A stretch of DNA of 64,000 nucleotides. Origin: Bacteroidales bacterium UBA5349 (lineage in GTDB: Bacteria; Bacteroidota; Bacteroidia; Bacteroidales; Tenuifilaceae). Where the stretch lies: the NCBI GenBank assembly GCA_002410065.1, contig DHQB01000005.1, forward strand, positions 14,233 to 78,232, read 5' to 3'. Position 1 is the stretch's first letter. The number at the start of each line of letters is the position of its first letter. The notes below the pieces were generated by a model. That model was not told the origin of the DNA. It did no database searches and saw only the letters and a list, made by a program, of their open reading frames with translations. Made by a program: the position numbers and the translations under genes. Below are positions 59,746 to 64,000 of the stretch, piece after piece.

Positions 59746-60633
59746 ATGAACCATATTTTACAAGAAATAAAGCAATCGTTTAAAACAGGGGGAACCCTTG
59801 TAAAGTTAATCTACATAAACCTTGGGGTATTTTTAGCTTTTAACATCCTAAAGGCGATCCTATTTTTGGGCGGGATTGATATCGGTTTCACCTTATCAAG
59901 CTACATTGCAATACCTGCTCATTTGCCTACACTGGCCAGCAGGCCATGGACCATAATTACCTATATGTTTTTTCACGAGGGGTTTATACACATCCTCTTC
60001 AATATGCTATGGCTCTACTGGATGGGGCGTATCTTTCTGAGTTTCATGTCAGAGCGTAAACTGCTTGGGGTTTACATTATGGGCGGAATGTGGGGTGCAT
60101 TGCTTTACATCCTTTTCTACAATATATTCCCTGTTTTTGGAGATAGTTTACCATTATCGTTTGCTTTGGGGGCATCGGCAGCTGTTTATGCCATTGTATT
60201 TGCTGCTGTAGCCTTTTCGCCAAACCTGTCCCTTAACCTTTTCTTAATTGGCCCTATTAGACTTAAGTACATTGGTGTTGCACTGATTGTAATTGATGTT
60301 ATTAGCATTGCCGGATCGAATGCAGGAGGACACATAGCTCACCTGGGCGGAGCCCTTTTTGGAGTTTTATTCATCTACTTTCAAAAACAGGATGTAAATT
60401 TGGTGCAACCTGTTAACTGGGTTATAGATGCCTTTACCACAAGCCCATCGGCAAAGAAACGGAAGAAGATGAAGGTGGACTATAGTAAACCGAAAGACGA
60501 TTTTGAATACAATAGGGTGAAAGCGGAACAGCAAGCAGAAATTGATAGGATATTGGATAAGATATCGAAAGGTGGATACGAAAGCCTTACATCTGAAGAA
60601 AAAGAAACTCTGTTCCGAATGAAAGGTAAATAA
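59746..60633 (+). CDS. Rhomboid-family intramembrane serine protease (second of two)
   Basis: 295 residues. FFHEGFIHILFNMLWLYWMGRIFLSF carries the HxxxN motif, ALGASAAVYAIVFAAVA the catalytic Ser (GASA in place of GASG), and GGHIAHLGGALFGVLF the catalytic His. A cytoplasmic C-terminal tail of about 80 residues (KKRKKMKVDYSKPKDDF, then a helix EIDRILDKISKGGYESLTSEEKETLFRMKGK) is an addition to the core. 18 bases after the first rhomboid gene; the two probably cleave different membrane proteins. Confidence 0.92.
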   Translation: MNHILQEIKQSFKTGGTLVKLIYINLGVFLAFNILKAILFLGGIDIGFTLSSYIAIPAHLPTLASRPWTIITYMFFHEGFIHILFNMLWLYWMGRIFLSFMSERKLLGVYIMGGMWGALLYILFYNIFPVFGDSLPLSFALGASAAVYAIVFAAVAFSPNLSLNLFLIGPIRLKYIGVALIVIDVISIAGSNAGGHIAHLGGALFGVLFIYFQKQDVNLVQPVNWVIDAFTTSPSAKKRKKMKVDYSKPKDDFEYNRVKAEQQAEIDRILDKISKGGYESLTSEEKETLFRMKGK

Positions 60634-60656
60634 TGACTCTTTACTAATTTTAATCT

Positions 60657-60694
60657 ACAACAATTGTTGTTTTGCTAAGCAAATGCTACCTTTA
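60657..60694 (+). promoter_or_regulatory. Palindrome and weak promoter before the EEP gene
   Basis: A perfect 14-base palindrome ACAACAATTGTTGT (60657-60670), then TACCTTTA (60687-60694), one base off the -7 consensus, 27 bases before the ATG. No -33 box at normal spacing. Confidence 0.35.
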
Positions 60695-60721
60695 TGTATC
60701 AGAAAACAATTGCTGGATTAA

Positions 60722-61801
60722 ATGCGAAAGCTGATTAAAATATCTTTTTTATTTATTACCATTGTTGCAGCATTAACGCTGCTTTTAGCCTATTTATCGG
60801 CACATGTTAACCCCGAGGTTTTCTGGTTTCTTGGCTTAATTGGACTAGCCTACCCTTTCCTTTTACTTGCAAATGTTGTCTTTTTAGTATTTTGGATTAC
60901 CCGATGGAAACGCTATTTCATTATACCATTGTTAGCTATTATAATTGGCATATCGCACTTTACCAACTTTTTTCAACTCCCATTTGGCAAAGGCAGTCAA
61001 ACCAGCGATAGCCCAATAAAGTTACTGACCTACAATGTTAACCTTTTTCAGCTTTATGCATGGTCAAAAGAATCTCCAAGTCATAACGAAATCTTTCAAT
61101 TCATAAGGGGGCAAAACCCCGATATCGTGTGTTTGCAAGAGTTTTATGTTGTTAACGATAAATTCAGCGAACCCAAAGCCAAATCGATGCTTGACTACAA
61201 TGTTCACATTGGATACATACTAAAAAAGAGGAATTCGGGATACGGCATGGTCACCTACAGTCGATACCCTATAATTGAAACTGGTCAGATAAAATTTGAC
61301 AACAGCGCCAACGCCTGCATTTATACAGATTTACTAATTGACTCCGACACCATTAGAGTTTACAATATACACCTACAGTCGCTAAGGCTTAAGGAGCGAA
61401 ACATGAATTTTCTGCTGAGCCAGAATTACAGGAAAGAATCCCAAAAGATGGATGAAATAAAGGACATTTCCTTTAGGTATAGGGATGCCCTAAAGAAAAG
61501 AGCTCAGCAGGTTGAGGTGGTAACCAACCATATCCTAAGTAGCCCTTACCCAGCAATAGTTTGTGGCGATTTTAACGAATCGCCAGTATCCTATAACTAC
61601 TACAAGATGCGGAATTACCTAAGCGATGCCTTTGTTGAAGCAGGCACTGGAGTTGGGCATACCTATCGAGGTCTTTTCCCTTCGTTCCGAATTGATTATG
61701 TACTTTACAACCGAGCTTATAAGGCCAATAGTTACTCTAGTCCGCGGGTTGAGTATTCCGATCACTACCCTGTTATAGCCACGTTGGTAAAAAGGGAGTA
61801 G
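60722..61801 (+). CDS. Endonuclease/exonuclease/phosphatase-family membrane protein
   Basis: 359 residues. Three membrane helices in the first 90 residues, then the EEP catalytic domain: LLTYNVNLFQ (Asn), DIVCLQEFYV (Glu), YNIHLQSL, VCGDFNESPVSYNY (Asp/Asn), and RIDYVLYN then YSDHYPVIATL (Asp-His). All catalytic positions are kept. In Bacteroidota such proteins sit beside the rhomboid genes, as here; the substrate (DNA, lipid or inositol phosphate) is unknown. Convergent with fumC. Confidence 0.9.
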   Translation: MRKLIKISFLFITIVAALTLLLAYLSAHVNPEVFWFLGLIGLAYPFLLLANVVFLVFWITRWKRYFIIPLLAIIIGISHFTNFFQLPFGKGSQTSDSPIKLLTYNVNLFQLYAWSKESPSHNEIFQFIRGQNPDIVCLQEFYVVNDKFSEPKAKSMLDYNVHIGYILKKRNSGYGMVTYSRYPIIETGQIKFDNSANACIYTDLLIDSDTIRVYNIHLQSLRLKERNMNFLLSQNYRKESQKMDEIKDISFRYRDALKKRAQQVEVVTNHILSSPYPAIVCGDFNESPVSYNYYKMRNYLSDAFVEAGTGVGHTYRGLFPSFRIDYVLYNRAYKANSYSSPRVEYSDHYPVIATLVKRE

Positions 61802-61826
61802 CGCTTATTAGTATTCTCAAACTTGC

Positions 61827-63218
61827 CTAAACATCTTCCCCTATCATACGCTGAGGGTTTACCCATTTGTCGAATTGATCCTCGGTAACAAATCCTAGTC
61901 TAAGTGCAGCCCCTTTTAATGTTAAATTCTCATCAAAGGCCAGTTTGGCTATTTGTGCCGACTTCTCGTAACCAATATGCGGGTTTAAGGCTGTTATAAG
62001 CATTAAAGAGCTATCTACATTTTTTTTGATATTATCCTTATTGGGTTTTAACCCCCTTAGTCCTCTCTCAACAAAGCTGTTTATTGACTGAGCCAAAAGA
62101 TTTGCCGATTGTAAAAAGTTATAGGCTATCATAGGCTTAAACACGTTAAGCTGAAAATGACCGCTCATTGCACCCACCGATAAGGCGGAATCGTTGCCTA
62201 TTACCTGAGCGCAAACCATGGTTAATGCTTCAATTTGAGTTGGATTAACCTTTCCAGGCATAATTGACGATCCTGGCTCGTTTGCTGGCATAATGAGTTC
62301 GCCTATTCCGCTCCGCGGACCCGATGCCATAACTCTTATATCGTTAGCAATCTTCATTGTGCTAATGGCTATTTGCTTCAATGCTCCATGCGTCTCAACC
62401 ATTGCATCGTGAGAGGCCATTGCCTCAAACTTATTGCTAGCACTCACAAACGGGTAGCCTGTTAATTGGGCAATCTCCTTGGCCACCGCAACATCAAAAC
62501 CCTTAGGTGCATTGATTCCTGTTCCAACTGCCGTTCCGCCCAAGGCAAGTTCTTGCAAATGGGGAAGGGTATTTTTAAGGGCATGAATTCCATGCTCTAT
62601 CTGCGATGCGTATCCGGAAAACTCTTGCCCTAGCGTTAGTGGGGTTGCATCCATCCAGTGTGTACGGCCAATTTTAACTATATCGCAATACTCCTTACTT
62701 TTTGCTTGAAGTTGGCTGTGCAGCAGCCTTAAGGCTGGTATTGTTTTATCAGCAATAACCTTATAGGCAGAAATATGCATTGCCGTAGGAAAGGTATCGT
62801 TGCTACTTTGCGAAAGATTTACATCATCGTTAGGGTGCAGAATCTTCTGTTTATCGTTTAGCTGACCACCGCTTAACACATGGGCCCGATTTGCGATAAC
62901 CTCATTCAGGTTCATATTGGTTTGGGTTCCCGAACCTGTTTGCCATACCACCAAAGGAAATTCATCGTCATGCTTGCCCGCTAGAATCTCATCGCAAACA
63001 GAAATAATAAGGTTGAATTTTTCCTTTGGCAGAATGCCAAGTTTATGGTTTACAATGGCCGATGCTTTTTTTACCAATGCCATTGCGTAAACTATCTCTT
63101 GGGGCATTTGCTCTGTTCCAATGGGAAAGTTTTGAATTGAGCGCTGCGTTTGGGCTCCCCATAACCTATTGGCGGGGACATTGATTTTTCCCATTGTATC
63201 GGACTCTACTCTATACAT
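61827..63218 (-). CDS. fumC: Class II fumarate hydratase
   Basis: Fumarate to malate, iron-free homotetramer. 463 residues. Conserved regions TGSGTQTNMNLNEVIANRA (about 96), SQSSNDTFPTAMH (about 138), KIGRTHWMDATPLTLGQE with the catalytic His, and the signature GSSIMPGKVNPTQIE (about 316) with the catalytic Ser. Single gene; the downstream 63219-63262 region is shared with the terminator of the next minus-strand gene. Confidence 0.97.
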   Translation of the reverse strand: MYRVESDTMGKINVPANRLWGAQTQRSIQNFPIGTEQMPQEIVYAMALVKKASAIVNHKLGILPKEKFNLIISVCDEILAGKHDDEFPLVVWQTGSGTQTNMNLNEVIANRAHVLSGGQLNDKQKILHPNDDVNLSQSSNDTFPTAMHISAYKVIADKTIPALRLLHSQLQAKSKEYCDIVKIGRTHWMDATPLTLGQEFSGYASQIEHGIHALKNTLPHLQELALGGTAVGTGINAPKGFDVAVAKEIAQLTGYPFVSASNKFEAMASHDAMVETHGALKQIAISTMKIANDIRVMASGPRSGIGELIMPANEPGSSIMPGKVNPTQIEALTMVCAQVIGNDSALSVGAMSGHFQLNVFKPMIAYNFLQSANLLAQSINSFVERGLRGLKPNKDNIKKNVDSSLMLITALNPHIGYEKSAQIAKLAFDENLTLKGAALRLGFVTEDQFDKWVNPQRMIGEDV

Positions 63219-63255
63219 AACAAAATGTATTAGGGAAACTTAAAGTAAACTTAAA

Positions 63256-63287
63256 CAAAAAAAGGAGAAAGCCTAATGCTCTCTCCT
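63256..63287 (-). terminator. Terminator of the DUF2807 lipoprotein gene
   Basis: On the minus strand AGGAGAGAGC / GCTTTCTCCT (plus strand 63263-63287) forms a hairpin with one mismatch, followed by seven T. It lies 24 bases after that gene's stop, upstream of fumC. Confidence 0.8.
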
Positions 63288-63310
63288 CTTGAGTATAACA
63301 AATTTAATGG

Positions 63311-64000
63311 CTATTTGTTTCTAATCGTTCCTGAGCCCGAAACCTTAGCATCAACCAATGGATTGCCAGAATAAACTATATCACCACTTCCGGCAACTCG
63401 AGCTTTTAAATTTTCTGTTAACTCTACATATGCATCACCTGAGCCAGCAATGCTAATATCAGCATTTTGGAACCTAATGCCTTTAAGCGCAACATCACCT
63501 GAGCCAGAGATCTTAACGTTAGTCTCAACAGCAGATCCTTGACCTGAAACATCAATATCACCCGAGCCTGAGATAGTTGCATTTAGAGATTTAATCGTAA
63601 GATTTGGAATTACTATATCTCCACTTCCGGAAATCTTTAAAGTCAAATCCCCTGTAACCAATGGGGTAATGCTCTTTATATCGCCCGAACCTGAAATAGC
63701 CAACCCCTCAACCTCGGGCATGGTGATGTAAATTTTAATCTTTGAATCAAAAAATCTAAAATTGCCACTCTCGGTTCTTATTATTAGCCTTTTGCCTTTA
63801 ACCTCGGTAATAACCTTATCAACAGAACTTTTATCTCCCTCAATGGTGAAGCTATAACTATTGGCTTGTGTGATATATACATCTGCGGAGATTGAAAGTT
63901 GTACCTCGGTAAAGTTCTGTAAATCGCGAGTTTCCTTTATAGGCTGATCAATTGAGGAGTTGGCGCAAGACATAGTAACAATAGCCAGACTAAGTAAAAC
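63311..64000 (-). CDS. DUF2807 (head GIN domain) lipoprotein, 5' end outside the window
   Basis: At least 229 residues visible. The frame stays open to the window edge, reading VLLSLAIVTMSCANSS: the end of a lipoprotein signal peptide with the Cys of the lipobox. The ATG at 63973 is thus not the real start. The body is a right-handed beta-helix-like repeat with SGSGDI or GSGDI at least six times, typical of DUF2807. Such proteins are surface or periplasmic and of unknown function in Bacteroidota. The end is AKVSGSGTIRNK. Confidence 0.92.
   Translation of the reverse strand, partial: VLLSLAIVTMSCANSSIDQPIKETRDLQNFTEVQLSISADVYITQANSYSFTIEGDKSSVDKVITEVKGKRLIIRTESGNFRFFDSKIKIYITMPEVEGLAISGSGDIKSITPLVTGDLTLKISGSGDIVIPNLTIKSLNATISGSGDIDVSGQGSAVETNVKISGSGDVALKGIRFQNADISIAGSGDAYVELTENLKARVAGSGDIVYSGNPLVDAKVSGSGTIRNK

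Overview
The window comes from a Bacteroidota chromosome, most likely order Bacteroidales or a close relative. The evidence is: a genome of moderate to low GC; promoters of the Bacteroidota type (a TTG/TTTG -33 box about 19-20 bases before a TAnnTTTG -7 box) in front of many genes; almost no Shine-Dalgarno sequences, apart from the one that drives the prfB frameshift; a TonB-dependent receptor; S16 with an acidic C-terminal tail; and many small lipoproteins. No tRNA, rRNA, CRISPR array, transposase or phage gene was recognised.

Layout. 1-13.9 kb is core metabolism and information processing: the end of a glucan phosphorylase gene, ribF, ahcY, tsaC, a hotdog thioesterase, rimM/rpsP (opposite strand), dnaE, trxA, a LOG-family gene, ribD (opposite strand) and prmC. 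13.9-23.4 kb is an accessory defence island set between prmC and recX. It holds a four-gene Type III restriction-modification operon, mod - PIN/GNAT/PUA-like fusion - ASCH gene - res. It then holds a Panacea-type toxin-antitoxin pair on the minus strand, a TacA/TacT-type acetyltransferase toxin-antitoxin pair, and repeat-rich spacers between the modules. 23.4-27.5 kb has recX, prfB with the classical +1 programmed frameshift, and the membrane pyrophosphatase hppA. 27.7-45.8 kb is mixed housekeeping and envelope genes: a TonB receptor, a SpoIIE-type sensor phosphatase, the YifB ATPase, HIT, greA, a sulfatase-fold lipid-linked transferase, a bifunctional-nuclease/UVR protein, NupC, an AlbA_2 protein, a secreted serpin and rlmN.

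45.8-51.5 kb has a frameshifted GxxExxY gene set among GCGCAAAG-type repeats, then an arsenic/thiol-redox locus. That locus is a divergent flavin reductase and an ArsR repressor with two tandem operators, followed by a small thioredoxin, an ArsF-like lipoprotein, an ArsG/CcdA-like permease, a DUF318 (ArsP-like) permease and a soluble HAD protein, and then a rhodanese with a cysteine-rich tail. The genes suggest a cytoplasm-to-periplasm electron relay coupled to export of a thiol-reactive compound. 51.5-64 kb has a decayed M28 peptidase fragment, rplU-rpmA, serS, a DMT transporter, an S41 protease, the ruvC-mutL-rhomboid-rhomboid-EEP run, fumC and the 3' part of a DUF2807 lipoprotein.

The best candidate for an undescribed system is 14139-20623. 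There the Type III mod and res genes are separated by two tightly coupled genes, a predicted nuclease/acetyltransferase/base-reader fusion and a separate ASCH reader. All reading was by eye; family names come from motif recognition, not from searches.
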